64,000 nt of DNA from Sphagnum compactum (lineage: Eukaryota; Bryophyta; Sphagnopsida; Sphagnales). Within the stretch, counting starts at the first letter, position 1; each line of letters opens with the position of its first letter. The notes under the pieces were generated by a model. The model saw nothing but the letters and a program-made list of their open reading frames with translations, was not told where the DNA came from and did not search any database. Shown here piece by piece: positions 33,311 to 46,548 of the stretch. The stretch is from NCBI GenBank assembly GCA_965153455.1, contig OZ234501.1:8618001-8682000 (forward strand), read 5' to 3'. Position numbers and translations under genes: made by a program.

Positions 33311-36300
33311 TAGTAGATTATTGGTGTGGTCATAGTAGCTATAGTTGAGCACATAATCATAACATTGAATGAATTTTGAAGGGGAAAAATGATACACCTT
33401 CTTTAACCTAAGTCTAAAATCCAATTTCCATTCAAAATTTGTTATTTGATGATAAAATCGTTTGGGACCTTAGGTACAAAAGTTAGGAAATCACCTCCAT
33501 GTAAGCCTACTCATTGAGGGCTTTCCAAAACTACCAAGAACATTCCCCACCTTCCTTATAATTTATTAAATTTATTGAGTTTTCAATGAAAAAATAATTC
33601 AATAGTTGCTACATTGTAGGTTTAAACATTACACTCACCTCACTACATTGTACTCATCAAGGGCTTCCAAATGGTACCAAGAGTGCGATGATGGGCAATA
33701 TTGTAGTTTGGAGATCTCAAAATGACCAAAAAAAAGTAAAACTAAAGTAAAGTGTAAAATACATGACGGCCATGCCATGATCTTCACATGTAAATATTTC
33801 AATTACAAATGCAAAGGTTTATCATTAAATTGGTGTTAGGGATATGAAATAGGGGGAAGATGATCACACAATTTCAATTTGCAATGTATAGAAGTTTATG
33901 AATTTTTCAATATGATTTTGTGCATCTCAATTGCCAACCATTTAAAATTGCAGTAGTCCATATGTGATTTATTTGTGAATTATAATTTGTTGCATTTTTT
34001 TAAAAAAATAGTTCAAAATTATGATGTTCCAATTTTTAGAAACATTCAATAGAAGAAATCTTGTCCATGTCAAATAATCATGCGTTTGCAACTAGTAGTC
34101 CTCCTTGACAACTAGTTGCAAGTGCATATAGTTGCATGCTCAACTACATCTAGGTAGCAACTAATTTTGTAGTTGTAAATGCATGGTACAAATTGGATTG
34201 AAAATGATGAAAAGTTACATGAAGTCATTCACATATCATTGTGCATCCAATTATGGATGATAATTGGATTGTTTTTGCAACTAGTATTTCTTTTTTTGTG
34301 CCAACTACACCTAGTTGACTAGACCATCTATAGTGTCATGTTCAACTTGTATTGCAAGTAAGCAATTCAATATTGAGAAGTACATGCTTCATTTCAAACT
34401 CAATGCACTTTTAAATCCATTTGTGCTTTGTGTGTGGTGGTCCATTCCCTAATCACAAGGCTCTAATATTTGTATGGACACAAATTCCAAGAAGCCAACT
34501 ATCTTTGAGTGCCAACCAACTAGTCCATATCTCATTATACACCCTTTCCATAGAACACTAGCGACACATTACTTGTCTTGCACATAAAGCCATTGTAAGA
34601 ATCACAAAAATCATAACTATTATCTTCAAAATCATTAATTAGAGCAAAGCTTTGAATAGTAGGTGGCCATGTACAAAGTAAAACACAATCCAAGTGCATC
34701 ATCCATCACCAAGCCATTTCACAAAGCTTGACTAGCCAAAAGAATGTCCTTTCTAGATAATTCAATTGCACCTACCAACAACCTAGCCCCATCTACATTT
34801 GCAAACTCTAATGAGACTTCAATATCAAGCACATGTTGCCATGTGTGTCAATGGAGTCATCATGAGTATTTGCCACAACACATCAACTTTTGGGTTTTTT
34901 TATGAAGGACCACCTTACACCACATGGGTGTTTTGGGCTCATTTCAAAAAAGAAAACTTGTTGGACTATTTTTGATTCAATGAATATATTTTTGAATTAA
35001 AAAAGAAGGTTCATTTGTTTTATTTTGAACATGATATGAGGCAAAAAATGCATTTCAAAGTTTGAATGTGCAAGAAGATTGGAAATGAACATGTAAGCTT
35101 ATAAGAACATGAGTTACTATCTACATATTATCTATTTACATTAAGTTATAAAAATGTGTTGACACATTTCTTCACAATGTGAAGGTTGATGAGTTGGTGA
35201 AGGACTTGGTTTGTGGGCATGGAGGTCAAGGGTTCAACTCTAATTTTTGACATCATATACTTGCAACCTATGACATACATAGGGGGCTAGGTTACTAATG
35301 ACTCCACTACCATGTACCTACATATTTTTTTATTTACAACCTACCCATACAATTATTTACAACCAACCTACCTACCTATCACAAAAAAAATTTTCAATTT
35401 AAAAAAATTATAATAAAAAAATATTTGAGTTAAACCTTTAAATTAAATTTTTTTGAAAAAATTGTTGCACAAAAAAATATATGCTAATTGGGTTTAAGAT
35501 GCAAGATGTGACTACCATTTTGAATTCAGTGCCATATCATGTCTTTTAGGATTAGATATGCTTTGCCATTTGTCCAAGGTAGCTAGAAAGATTTCTAGTC
35601 GAATGTGTCCATTATGACTAAAAATTAAATAATCCAATCATAGATACACAATTTTTTTTAGAATGACAAAAATCCACAACACAAATTGTAACTCTAGGTC
35701 AAGGTGTATTTACCTAAAACCTATTCAATATGAGGGGGAAAAATTACATTAAATGCATTATAAGTGGTCTATAAATTGCCACAACATGCAATGCTTTTCA
35801 AGTATTTAAATCATGTGTGGCATATGTCATGCACACGCATATTTCATGGTGTGACAAAATCATATTTTTACCATATGTCAATGTAATCGTACAATAATAA
35901 GTACAACATGCTAAGACATTCAATGTTTATCAATCACGGTTTGCCTTTTATTGAGTCCCATGATGTGTTTGGTACATTTAACAACACCAAGTTCATTGTC
36001 TTAAATATTGAATAGCATTTCTCCTAATGTCAAAGGAAATAATATTATATCCCAATTTTTTTCAAAAAGATAATCATTCACAATCTAAATGATAAAAAGT
36101 AGTTTATTTTACTAGCAAATTTTCCTACCTTATATCAATCACTTCACTTTGGAATTCCCATTTTATCTTTTGTAAAATAATTTGATGAGGAAAAAGTCTA
36201 ATGTTATTCAGTTTTTGACCAATATGTAAATCTAAACTAAATATTATTTCTAGTTTTGGAATGTAAATTTTTAAAATAATGAAATAAAAGTAAATTTAAG

Positions 36301-39300
36301 TGCATCAAATAACAATTTAAAAAACAAGAGAATCCAACTCTCTTTTTGTAATCTTGAAAAGCTATGAAAAACCACAACACTTTTCTTTAAATTTTTGCAA
36401 TTTATAATCATGGAATTTGAATAAAAGTATGGCGTTAAAGATTCAATAAGATTGGGGTCATCTTATCCTCAACATCTTGGTTGCAAATTCAAAGAATAAT
36501 GTTAGCACATAAATCACATATTAAACATATGTATCATCAAAAGAATCACCAACTTCACCAAATATTACACCAAAAAATAACAAAATTATAATACCAAACT
36601 TGTAATTGAAATTATTGATATGGTTGTCCTAGGTAAGACCACATGTTAAAATTCTAGATTATCTATATCAAACAAGGATTTTTTGAAGGGGTATTATGTG
36701 AGGGAATGTTTTTTCTCCCCACCTTATTATTATTTAATATTCTATTATGCACATATTTTTGTTAGGTAGCTCATATAGATACAAGTTGCATTGTTACCAA
36801 ATGTTTAACTATAATTTTTTATTTTCACACAATATTAATAACATATTCATTTAAAATTTTAATGTAACTAAACCTAGAGCTAGAAAGGAAATCAAGATTG
36901 CTTATTCATAATAAGTTGGGACATGCAAGAGTAGCTACTTTAGTGATTTTCAACAATTTGTTTTTCTAGCTACAAGTAGAGTCAACAAATTTTGTTGCTA
37001 ATGCAATTTCCATTATAAATTAGAAAAATGAAAATTTGGAATTAAAAAATAATAATTATCAATTGCAAGTTGTAATTTAAAATACTAACATTAACCAATG
37101 CAAGTTCAATCTTCAACTAGTTCTTGATACACAAATGGAACAATATATATATAATAAAAAACCTAACCTAACAACAATTCCTATGATTTTACGATATATC
37201 ATGTTTAACACCTCACACAATCATAGTAAAATATAAATTGGGTGCAGATGAGCTCAAACAAACCAAAATTGATGTCAAAATGTCCATTTTTCTACAATTC
37301 TTGTTACATTTGTCTATGTGGTGCCATTTTAATGACATGTAAATCATGGAAAGTTGTGCTTATTGAATAATATGGATAGTGAAAAATCTAAAATAAATCA
37401 AACAAAATTCCAATATCAAAGCTTGGTTTGAATAAAGGATGATTAATAATTTCATTCAATGACATTACTTTCATAAAGGGCTTTTTAATTTTCATAATAC
37501 AATTTATTTCATCCTCAATTTTTTTTTATAGTAGTAGGGTACTATTAGACACATCCAAAAAAAATTAAATTTTCATATTTTTTCAATTTTTTGTTTATTA
37601 AAAATTAAGGTTTAAAAAAAGTTCATGAGTTTTTTTCAACATGTAATGTGATGCAATGTACATGTTGCTTAAAGAAAACTTGTAGCTTATAACATAAAAA
37701 ATTAAACTTGAAAGTGTTAACATGTTTTGGTATGATTTGAAATTATGACAAATTTTGAAGATGAAACACAAAATCTGGCAAAATCTGTGCACTTTCAAAA
37801 ATTTGTATTTCTCCAAATTTGATTGCAAAAAAAAAGTGACATATTGGGTCAACTATAAATACAATATATAAAAAAGTTTCAAAACATTTCATTTGAAAAT
37901 TCCTCTCGAGGAAAACATGTTTTTTGAGAAAAAGGACCCCAAAAAGGATAATAGTCCTAAATGCAAAGTAAACATATTGGCTCGTTATATGTCATTTGGA
38001 CGCAATTGATTATTTCTAGTTCATCATATATGATGGGCTTGGTAGGTTTATTATGTGTCTTTTAACTTTACACATCATGTTGATGTTGTTGATTGATTCC
38101 TAATTGTGATTCAATACCAATGTTTTGCAAACCCTCATGTGAAACAATTCACAAAGATATATGAACTTGATAATCAAATGTATGCAAACTAAGTGATATA
38201 TCATATTTAAATTATGAATGAAATATGGAAATGAGAAAGACTAGAAGCACATGACAAATCAAAGTACAATTATCATCCTAGGACAAACTTGTTTTCCAAG
38301 GGACTAATAAAAAATTACACAAGGCTTCAATTAATAAGTAGAAGATGAAAGATTCAACAAAAAATTAGAAAAAAATGCAAGAGGACATGAATTATGACTT
38401 CCTAATCTATTAATTCAACCTACTAGCAACCAATACTTAAAATATTTAGTATATATGTTATTTTTTCTATTTTTTCTTAATACCATGGATTAATGTATAC
38501 CCTATATTAGTTATATATATATTTAAAAAATAAACATAATTCTATTATAAAAACTAATTGAATTATATATTTTACTTAACATCTATTAAATGGGACTTTA
38601 TATTTTTACTCATGTATTTTGTAAATTCAAAGAAGAACATTCTCCCCCCTTGAGATGGTGGTGCAATTTTTCAATCTTATATTTTTGGCCTTTGTTTCAT
38701 TTAATGTATTTTCTTGGATTTATAGGAGAAAATCTATAATCCTCTTTAAAAGAATCTTTAGAGAGTAGCCCTACTAGAAGAATGCCTAGACATCTAAAAA
38801 GTATTTAAACTATGAAATTTAGGGTTTTCATAAAAGGAAAAATTGTTCACATATTGCAAAAAACCCCTACCAATGTTGTTTGAAGGTAACCATTATGTTA
38901 GTTTGAGCAAAAGCAAACTTGAGATGATAAGAAAGAGGGCATTCACGACCTTGAAAATATCCTTCACAAAGTATCAAACGATCACCTTCATCTTGAATGG
39001 TAGTGATTAGTTGCTAGTATTCTCCATTAACTTCATTAGCTCTTGTTAGATGTGTAGATAATTATACAATAATTTACTCATAGTTTTGGATAAACAATTA
39101 TACAAATATTTGTGTCTTGAGTTTATGTCACATGTCCATCCATAATAAGTTAAAGAAACTTTGTTTGAAGTATCGAAAGAACATAAATTCATCATTAAGC
39201 ACATGGGAGGGATTGGAACATGTGTGGAGAAGTGTTGTAGGTGCTTTCAATGTAGGTGCTAATTATGTCTTCAACATCCACATACTTAACAAGTTGGAAG

Positions 39301-40309
39301 AAAATTTCTAAAATGAAACAAGTTCTTATACCACAATTTGCAATTACATATACAAGGTGCACACACATAATTGAACAATGAAAACTTCATCTCCACTTTT
39401 ATCGCAAGATGAAAAAGAAACATTTCATGAAAACATTAGGCCACACAACCACAACCTTGCTTGCTTCTTATCACTTTTCACGAGCACACAAAAACAATTT
39501 CCTCACTAATTGTTTTGCTAAAAATACAAAGACAAACACCACACATATGATTTGTGCTTTGGAGCAGTATGAGTTTGTAACATCAACTTGGGACTAGTTT
39601 TAACATTTGGCTACTCATGAATTAAACAACAATGCTACCAACTTCACATGGCATGAGAAAATCACAACACTCCATAGATAAGTAATAACCCTAACCACCA
39701 CTTTTCACCTTTTCTTGTCTTGATGCAAACATTAACAAAAACTTATTTTCAAATTATAACTTTATAATATTACAATCTTCAACAAATTTATTGGTTATGT
39801 TGAAACACTGTGGAACTATTTCTATCCTAGAAAGGGAAATTATATATTTTAACATAAGAGTGTTAAAGACCCAAATAAATGCATAGGCCTTGCTTGAAGG
39901 CATGGCCCGACAACCTTTTTAAAATAGATTGACATTCATCATTTTTTGAAAATACTTTCCTTTTTGGCAACTTTGATCCAAGTTTAATTTATTAGTGAAT
40001 TGTAGCTCAAAAATGGCAAGACTAGGGCTTTGTGAAATATCTTAAGAAAAAAGGCCCAAATCGAAAAAGATTGTAGTGTTACATCCACTTTAAGGTTAAC
40101 AATAACCAATAGGGTGCAAATGGTATAATATGAGCCACATAGGTACTTTCAACGAATGTTCATTTGAGAATATTCTTGATATATTTTCACTTATAAGTTG
40201 GAAAAAATCACTAAAAATTCTTATGACTAAAAGATGTTGCATTATATTATTAAATAAATATATGTTTAAAGAGCCTCCCCCAAAATATGTCATGTTTAAA
40301 AACTCTCCC
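33311..40309. other. AT-rich repeat graveyard, no gene recognised
   Basis: This long stretch has very high A+T, many homopolymer runs and only short broken frames on both strands. Degenerate 'caactagttgca' motifs recur at 34090-34330. Apart from the possible SINE at about 35180-35335, nothing could be assigned to a family. It is best explained as old transposon DNA decayed past recognition. Confidence 0.45.
35180..35335 (+). mobile_element. Possible tRNA-derived SINE
   Basis: A box-A-like sequence TGGTGAAGGAC (35195-35205, one mismatch to TRGYNNARNNG) is followed 25 bases later by a box-B-like sequence GGTTCAACTC (35231-35240, close to GGTTCNANNCC). The sequence ends about 100 bases later in a T-run (35324-35330). 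This order fits a SINE with a tRNA-like head. The sequence does not fold as an intact tRNA by eye, and the A-B spacing is a little short. No second copy was found in the window. Confidence 0.3.
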
Positions 40310-40690
40310 AAAAAAAAGGTCCTTATAATGCTTATTAAATGTTGTTATAAAATGTTTTTGAATATTTTATTTTCATTAGATTCATTCCAAATCATACCAC
40401 ATGTTTTCATAATATGGGTACATTCAAGTTAATAGGAGTTAACAAATCTGTAATCAATGCTTGATTTTTCATGTTTTAGTGTTAAAAATTATACTAATGT
40501 TGTAAACGTTTTAAATTTGTTTACAAAACGGTGTTTTAAATATATTATGAAAACATGTGGAATGATTTGGAATGAATCTAATAAGGATAAAGTACTCAAA
40601 AGCACTTATAAAACGCTCATAAAACATTATAACCAATTTTTTAATGGCTTATTAGACTTTTAAATAACTTTAAAATCATTTTGAAAATGA
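40310..40690. repeat. Long foldback element with near-identical arms
   Basis: TTAGATTCATTCCAAATCAT, ACCACATGTTTTCATAATAT (about 40376-40415) is matched in reverse complement at about 40541-40583 with one or two mismatches. The similarity extends outward at lower identity for another 60-100 bases on each side. About 125 bases separate the arms. A third single-arm copy occurs at about 55690-55790 (tttgagtac, then attagattcatgccaaatca). It is a MITE-like dispersed family without coding capacity. Confidence 0.7.
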
Positions 40691-41269
40691 AATATTTGAA
40701 GATATTTTGGGAATAATTTAAGAATAAACAATCATTAAGGGTGCACCGTTGGCTCTTATTAGTGTGAATGCACCCATATATTAAAAAGATTGTAATCAAT
40801 GCTTTTGGACGATTTGCAACATTAGATTAATTTGTGACCCAAAAACATCAAATCAAAGCAATGGTTATAGTCACTTGAGGTTTCTATTAACTTGGTTGCA
40901 CCCCATAGTACTACAAAAATAACCAAGGGCCATTCACTTTGTGTCATTCCTTGTTTATCAAGTAAGGTCAAAGCAAGATAAAATATACAAACGATTTATC
41001 TTTATAGTCTACTTGTTAAGTTGATAAAGGGTAGCAATGAAATCCAACATCAAAATATTATGCATTCAATGCTTTTACATGAATGATAAACGACAAGATA
41101 TTTCTTCATTATTGTGCATTAAATTTCAAATTCTAGGTGATGGTTGATTGGCAATATTTTCTTCTCTTGATTTCTATTTTGAATAACTTTCTTTTCATTA
41201 GATTTTTTTTCTTTTATCATCTATCCAATTAAATCCAATTAAATTGTTACACAAGACATGGGGGTTTGA

Positions 41270-42130
41270 GATTATTTTGGGATCTTTGTGTTCCCCAAAG
41301 TTCCCAATAATTATTTATGTTGGGTCCAAGCATGATTGGGGTACCCCATTTGAAACATAAGGATTCATTCCTAGGACTCCCAAATTCACCTTTTTTTCAC
41401 TTTCCCCATGACTTGTTTTACATTTCATCATTTTTTCTCATGTCAAATGAAACAATTTTGTTCCAAATTTTATATAGACCTTTGAAGTATCTATCGTTTT
41501 CACTTATGAAAGTGAGAATAATAAAATTTATCCAATGTGGGCCATGTTCTATATCAATGGCCCAAAATTCCCAAAAATTTGACTTTTAAAAACTTTTTAC
41601 ATTGCAATAGGGCATTTGGTTCTTGTCACATTCATACATTTTATACATATTTGCACATAAGGTGTTTGTGGTAAAAGTCTTGGGCCAAAAAAAATTGTTT
41701 AGACATTCCTTATGAGTCTTGGATTTTTTTCAAGGACTTGATAGGAATTTTGAAACTTGTTCAAATTTGACATTTTATGCATACAATAATATTTTTCTAA
41801 TTTTATCTATTTATTGAATAAAATCAAACTTTCAATACGAATGTGTTATTATGTTTCAACATGTTTAAATGAGGGGGTCCAATGTATATAAAATGAGATA
41901 ATCCTTTTGGGTACCCTGACCATACTTTGGCCTTGTTATTCTTAATGTGTTCGCCAAGTTGTTCATAATATCACCACTTTATCCAACATCCTTTCCAAAG
42001 TAAAATTTTATTATTGTAACCTATATTATGTAGGTGAAAATAATAAATTGGAAGTCATTTATTTTGGGAGTGTGTTAATCACGTTTTTATGTGATTGGCC
42101 ATCTAGAAAAAGGCCCATAACCCCACAAAG
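41270..42130 (+). repeat. Dispersed repeat family R1, copy D (diverged)
   Basis: The pieces 'tgtgttccccaaagttccca' (about 41288), 'cttaatgtgttcgccaagttg' (about 41940), 'atcaccactttatccaacat', 'gtgattggccatctag' and 'ggcccataaccccac' follow the order of the R1 copies at 1 and 47 kb, but with larger spacing. No gene is present. Confidence 0.4.
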
Positions 42131-42179
42131 AAAGAATTTGAACTTTGGGTGTGCACTGTGTACTAGTGCTAGGTTGTTT

Positions 42180-43690
42180 TTCACTTCCATGAAGGGCCTT
42201 CCCTTTTGGTTCAAAAAACTAAATTAGAATTCTCATGGTTTTGGTTTGTGATTCCACACATGGATGGAACCAAATTCCTAGGTTTGGTTCTTAAAAAAAA
42301 TAATTTCAATTCTAATTTGGAAAATCAAACCTGGTTAAGTTGGTTTTGTTCATATTAACCTAATTGGAACTAGAAGATCTGGTTTATCAAACAAAACATA
42401 AATTTTGGTTCTAATTTGAAAAATCAGACTTGATTTTGGTTTTTTATTTACTAACTTGCACTAGAATTAAAGATGAACCCTTAATTGACATTTGATCAAA
42501 ACAATCCCCATCCAAAAAATGAAATAGCCTTACAAACACACTTAAAAGTCATGTAAAGCATTTACAATTTGATTCAATTTAGTTGTAAAGGCTTTCAAGT
42601 TGAATGTTTTCGTAAAAAAAACAAGATCTTGATGAGAAATGGAAAATTGTCACTATTGAAAGTTTATACTTTCTAGTAAATCAAGCATTTTTTCAGAATC
42701 GCAAGTTTTTTAAGACTTGGATAAAATATTGTGCTTCATTTATTGAAAAAATTTGATGGTGGATAGAAGATAAGAAAAAAATTTCCATAAAAAAGTTGAA
42801 ATAAATGACTAATGAATGATCAAAGTTGGCCACCTAATTTTTAAAAAAAAACCATTGATTTTTATCATTTTTGGGGCAAACAAAAATCTTGAACAATTTG
42901 AGACTATGATCAAGAATGGCACCCCATCATCTAATTAAGATCTTGGTTTCAAAATGTTGAAAACATTGGGTAACAAAACACCTCATTAACTTTCACATTA
43001 ATGTTGCACATAACTACCCAAAGCTTTTTATCATGTTGGGGCAACTTACAAAAATTCATACAATGGGTAGCCATAGACAAGAAACTCTCATTGTAAGGTT
43101 GGGCCCTATATAATGGCATGACAACTACAACCCATGTCTGTCAAATTTTGAAATCATTGTTTTCACCTACGAGTATTGAGGGGCTTGGAGGAGCAAATTG
43201 GTCATCCTTGATTTTAAAGAATTAACTACCAATTAATTTGGACTCTAATCATTTTTTTTTCAAAGACATGTATTTTGGTTCTAATTTTCGTTTGACACAT
43301 AAATAAGTAGAACCCCAAGTTCTGGGTTTGGTAAAAAAATAAAAATAAAATTCCAACTTTGGTTGTGATAATTAGACCAAGTTTTAATTTAGTTTTTATT
43401 AATAAGAACCATAACAAACTTTTGACATGCCAAAAAAAGTACCCACCAATGTTGGTTGGTTTCCTAATTCTAGGGTTGCCTTTAAATTTTGGTTCTTAAT
43501 ATTTTTCAAGGGGTAGGTTTCAATTTGGTTTGGTTTTTTTTTTTGGGTTCAAATATGGGAAATTTGGTTTTAGTTTTGGTTTTTTAATTAAGGGGCAATT
43601 TGGGTTTCAATTCTAGTTCTTTTTTAAATTTCAAGTTAGGCTGATTTTAATTCTTGATTTTCCATAACCTTTGGTTTTGGGTAACCTTTA
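42180..43690. repeat. T/G-rich degenerate repeats ('ttggttctaatttg' family)
   Basis: Variants of 'ttttggttctaatttg.aaa' with 'accaaattcctaggtttggt' occur at about 42180-42480 and again at about 43220-43680, partly as tandem short repeats. Frames are broken and no protein is encoded. The sequence between (42490-43200) shows nothing recognisable. Confidence 0.45.
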
Positions 43691-43939
43691 ATTATAGTTC
43701 CAACATCCAAAATATTAAAATGGACTATGTAATTTATTTTTAAATGTTTTTATTTCAAGAAAAAAAAAGATGAGTAACTATTTTAAAAATATTAAACTAG
43801 TATAAACTAGCCTATTTCTAAACCCTACTATATACACTAAATGATTTTCAAGGATCATAACTTTTTTTGGGCATTTCCATATGGTTCCATGTCTAGGGTT
43901 TCCAAAATTGTAAATACCACCTACAATGGCTTATTGTCA

Positions 43940-44225
43940 CCCTTGAAAACCTTTGATTCTACCCTATTTCAAATCCCAAGAGAACCTTAATATTTCAAAT
44001 CCCCAAGAAAATTGTACTTCAAATCCCAAAAATCCCTATTTCAAACCTTAAAATTTTTTATTTCAAAACCTTAAAAAAATTCTACTACAACCCAAAAAAC
44101 CCTATTTCAAACCCTTGATAATCCCTATTCAAGCCCTTAAGAAACCTTACTTCAAACCTTCAAAATACTCTAGTTTGACTCCAAATTTCAAACCCCAAAA
44201 ACTTTAATTCAAGGTGCAAGAAAAT
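43940..44225. repeat. Degenerate short tandem repeat ('ccctatttcaaaccc')
   Basis: About twelve variants of 'ccctatttcaaaccctta' or 'cctacttcaaatcccaag' follow each other with period about 20-30 bases. The period is irregular and many units carry indels. It is a non-coding minisatellite. Confidence 0.6.
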
Positions 44226-44477
44226 CCTAAAACAATGCACAACATTACAAAACAAAAATCCTAACATGAATCCTAGCAATTTTTAAGGGCTCATAATATC
44301 CTAGGGTTAAGATTTAGAAGTGCCAATCTCCTTTGCCCCACTACTCCATCGCACCAAAATCTACAAAAATGAAAAAACAAAAATTTCAACATTGCAACTT
44401 AAGCTAAACATAATCCATCAATTTTTTTAGAAAATTGACACAATTTCAAAAATTGAAAAGGTTACTTAAAACATTTC

Positions 44478-44930
44478 CTCCAACTCAAGGAGCCGAATTT
44501 TATCAATTAATTCTTCATTTTCTTCCATAAAGTCATTTTTCATTTCCATGAATTGTTTCATGGATTCATGGGCATCATCTGGCCAATTCTTATAGATGCT
44601 TATAAACATCCCAAGATTCTCAATGCCTAGTTGAGATTGTTGAAGGTTTGTGCATATATTTGTATACTTAAAACCTTGTTGGCCATAATTTGAAAGTCCT
44701 CAATCTTTAGAATTCATTGATCTACAAACCCAACATAAGAAAATTGTTGTTCATACAACTTCCATCACGCCAATGAATTTTTGAACTTTTTTCTATCACT
44801 TTCTTAATTCATTTATTCTTTCACCACTAATGATGCCATTTCTTCTTTATTCTCCAAGAGGTCATACAAATTTGTGGTTTTAGAGTTATGAATAAAACTA
44901 GGAGCTTGGTTTTACATGACTTCGATTGAA
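44478..44930 (-). pseudogene. Decayed coiled-coil ORF fragment, probably transposon-derived
   Basis: A - strand frame of about 70 codons (about 44700 to 44478) reads SQLGIENLGMFISIYKNWPD and ESMKQFMEMKNDFMEENEEL, ending IDKIRLLELEEMF. A shifted frame just upstream reads EQQFSYVGFVDQ and LKIEDFQIMANK. Its composition is protein-like, unlike its surroundings, and it looks like the coiled-coil C-terminus of a transposon protein. No family is named with confidence. It has at least one frameshift and no start codon. Confidence 0.3.
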
Positions 44931-45973
44931 AAATTCTATTTTCATGAGTATTTCATATTGTTTATAATATGACCACTACTAAAATAAGATGATTTTTCAG
45001 CTAAAATCAGTTTTTAGAAAAGTCTGCATGGAGGCACCCTTGCAAGTTCACATGCCTTGTGCCTTTCTTACCGTTCCTTACTAGTTTTCTTTGACTAAGT
45101 GATGGTTTTTTACAAAACTAATTATACTTTTTTGATTGAAATTGAAGTCAAGCCAACACATACCTTGGAGGACTTCATTTGTGGCATACTTGCAACATTT
45201 GGACATTGTGTGACTCCAACAAGCCTTGACAAACGAAGTTAACAATCCAAAATCTTCACAAGACACAATGGAGGTTCATAAATTAGAAGTCATGATGGAA
45301 AGATTATTCCCTTCATATTTGAAGAACAAATGCAAAAATTGAGCATTAAACGTGTTTTGCAAATAACTTAATCATTTGTAAAGCCATGGCATTTCCAGAT
45401 GTGTATGTAGTTTCAAAAGTTCCAACAATTATATGACAAGGCTCACTTTTATCACTCTAGAAATGCATGATAAAAACATAAGTATGAACACCTCCCCTTG
45501 ACATCTAAAGATCAAAAAATATAGTGCAAATGTTACATAACACAAGGGGATGGAAATACTTGAACCTTTTCTTAGTCATCTTAACAATCTTAAGCAAAAG
45601 ATTATGTCTAAACTTTTGCCTCAATGAAAAATTTAGTCAAAAATTATGCTTTGAAAATAATCTTCTAAAAAAAATGCTTCAACAAATGATAAAGGCACAA
45701 GGTCTTTGACAATAAACAAGATAAAATTTTCTTCAAATCCATCTCCAATAGATCCAAAAAAAATATCACCTTGTCTAAAGGAGCCACAAAATCTTTTATG
45801 TCTTACAAAAACCAATAAAACAATGAGGAAGGTGATCAACAAAAATTGGAAAAAAAAACTCATTATCTTTTTGCTTGTCACCTTGTTCATCATCTCATGT
45901 TGTTTATCAAAAGATGATGAGCAAGGCAACAAACAAAAAGACAATGACTTTGAGTCATTTTTTAGTTTTGTTG

Positions 45974-46082
45974 ACTTGCAAGACCAAAAAATGGGCTCTT
46001 TGAAAATAATAATATAAAAATAATAACAATTTATTTTTTGCAAGTTCAAAACAAAAGAAATTCATTTTTTGGTCTTGCAAGT
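45974..46082. repeat. Inverted repeat with 20-bp arms
   Basis: ACTTGCAAGACCAAAAAATG at 45974-45993 is matched exactly in reverse complement at 46063-46082, around about 69 AT-rich bases. A third, direct copy (gttgacaaggccaaaaaatg) follows at 46081-46100. It is a small foldback structure. The 45706-46017 + frame overlapping it has no known motif and was not called a gene. Confidence 0.75.
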
Positions 46083-46139
46083 TGACAAGGCCAAAAAATG
46101 GACTCCTTCACAAAAAGAAAAAGGGAACAAAAAATAAAG

Positions 46140-46400
46140 GGCCTACGACAAGGCAATAATCAAGTCTGACCTTGCATTTTGGGAATGTCCCCCATCCGTG
46201 GGCTTTACCCATTGTACAACAAGAGACAAAATTATCATGAACCTAAACATGTGTAGATCATGAGGTGTACTAGGGGGAGGGTTTTTATGCTTGCTCCTCA
46301 AAGTGGGTGAGGTCTTACACCTATAAGTAATCATAATGTTCCTTTCCATTTTCAAGTAGGCATAATGTCTCTCCCCTTAGAAAAGAGGGATATTCATGGG
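46140..46400. repeat. Dispersed repeat family R2, copy 2
   Basis: This is the opposite-orientation relative of 11640-11940. It shares 'gggaatgtcccccatccgtg', 'catgtgtagatcatgaggtg' and 'gaggtcttacacctataagt' in matching order. It is followed by 'ccttagaaaagagggatatt', which resembles the arms of the foldback at 11211-11397, so the two repeat types may be parts of one element. Confidence 0.55.
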
Positions 46401-46482
46401 TATATAGTACCCTCCAAATACACTTATGTATCTTGTGCAAGTTTTTTGCAACTCAGTTAGGGTTCATCTCCCCAACTGAGTT

Positions 46483-46548
46483 CATGTTCAGCTTGGTGAC
46501 CTATCCTATAAGAGATAGGTCTTACAAGTATGTAGGTAACTGAACATG
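46483..46548. repeat. Nested hairpin (cruciform-prone) sequence
   Basis: CATGTTCAG (46483-46491) pairs with CTGAACATG (46540-46548). Inside it GACCTATC (46498-46505) pairs with GATAGGTC (46514-46521). Both arms are perfect. No gene ends nearby, so a terminator role is not implied; it may be the tip of a foldback element. Confidence 0.7.

Noticed and set aside
34080-34330. Recurring 'caactagttgca' words as an ordered regulatory array
   Set aside because: Spacing and orientation are irregular and the surrounding DNA is decayed; more likely old simple-sequence drift.
45706-46017. 103-codon + frame with a hydrophobic stretch
   Set aside because: AT-rich low-complexity DNA overlapping an inverted repeat; no family resemblance.
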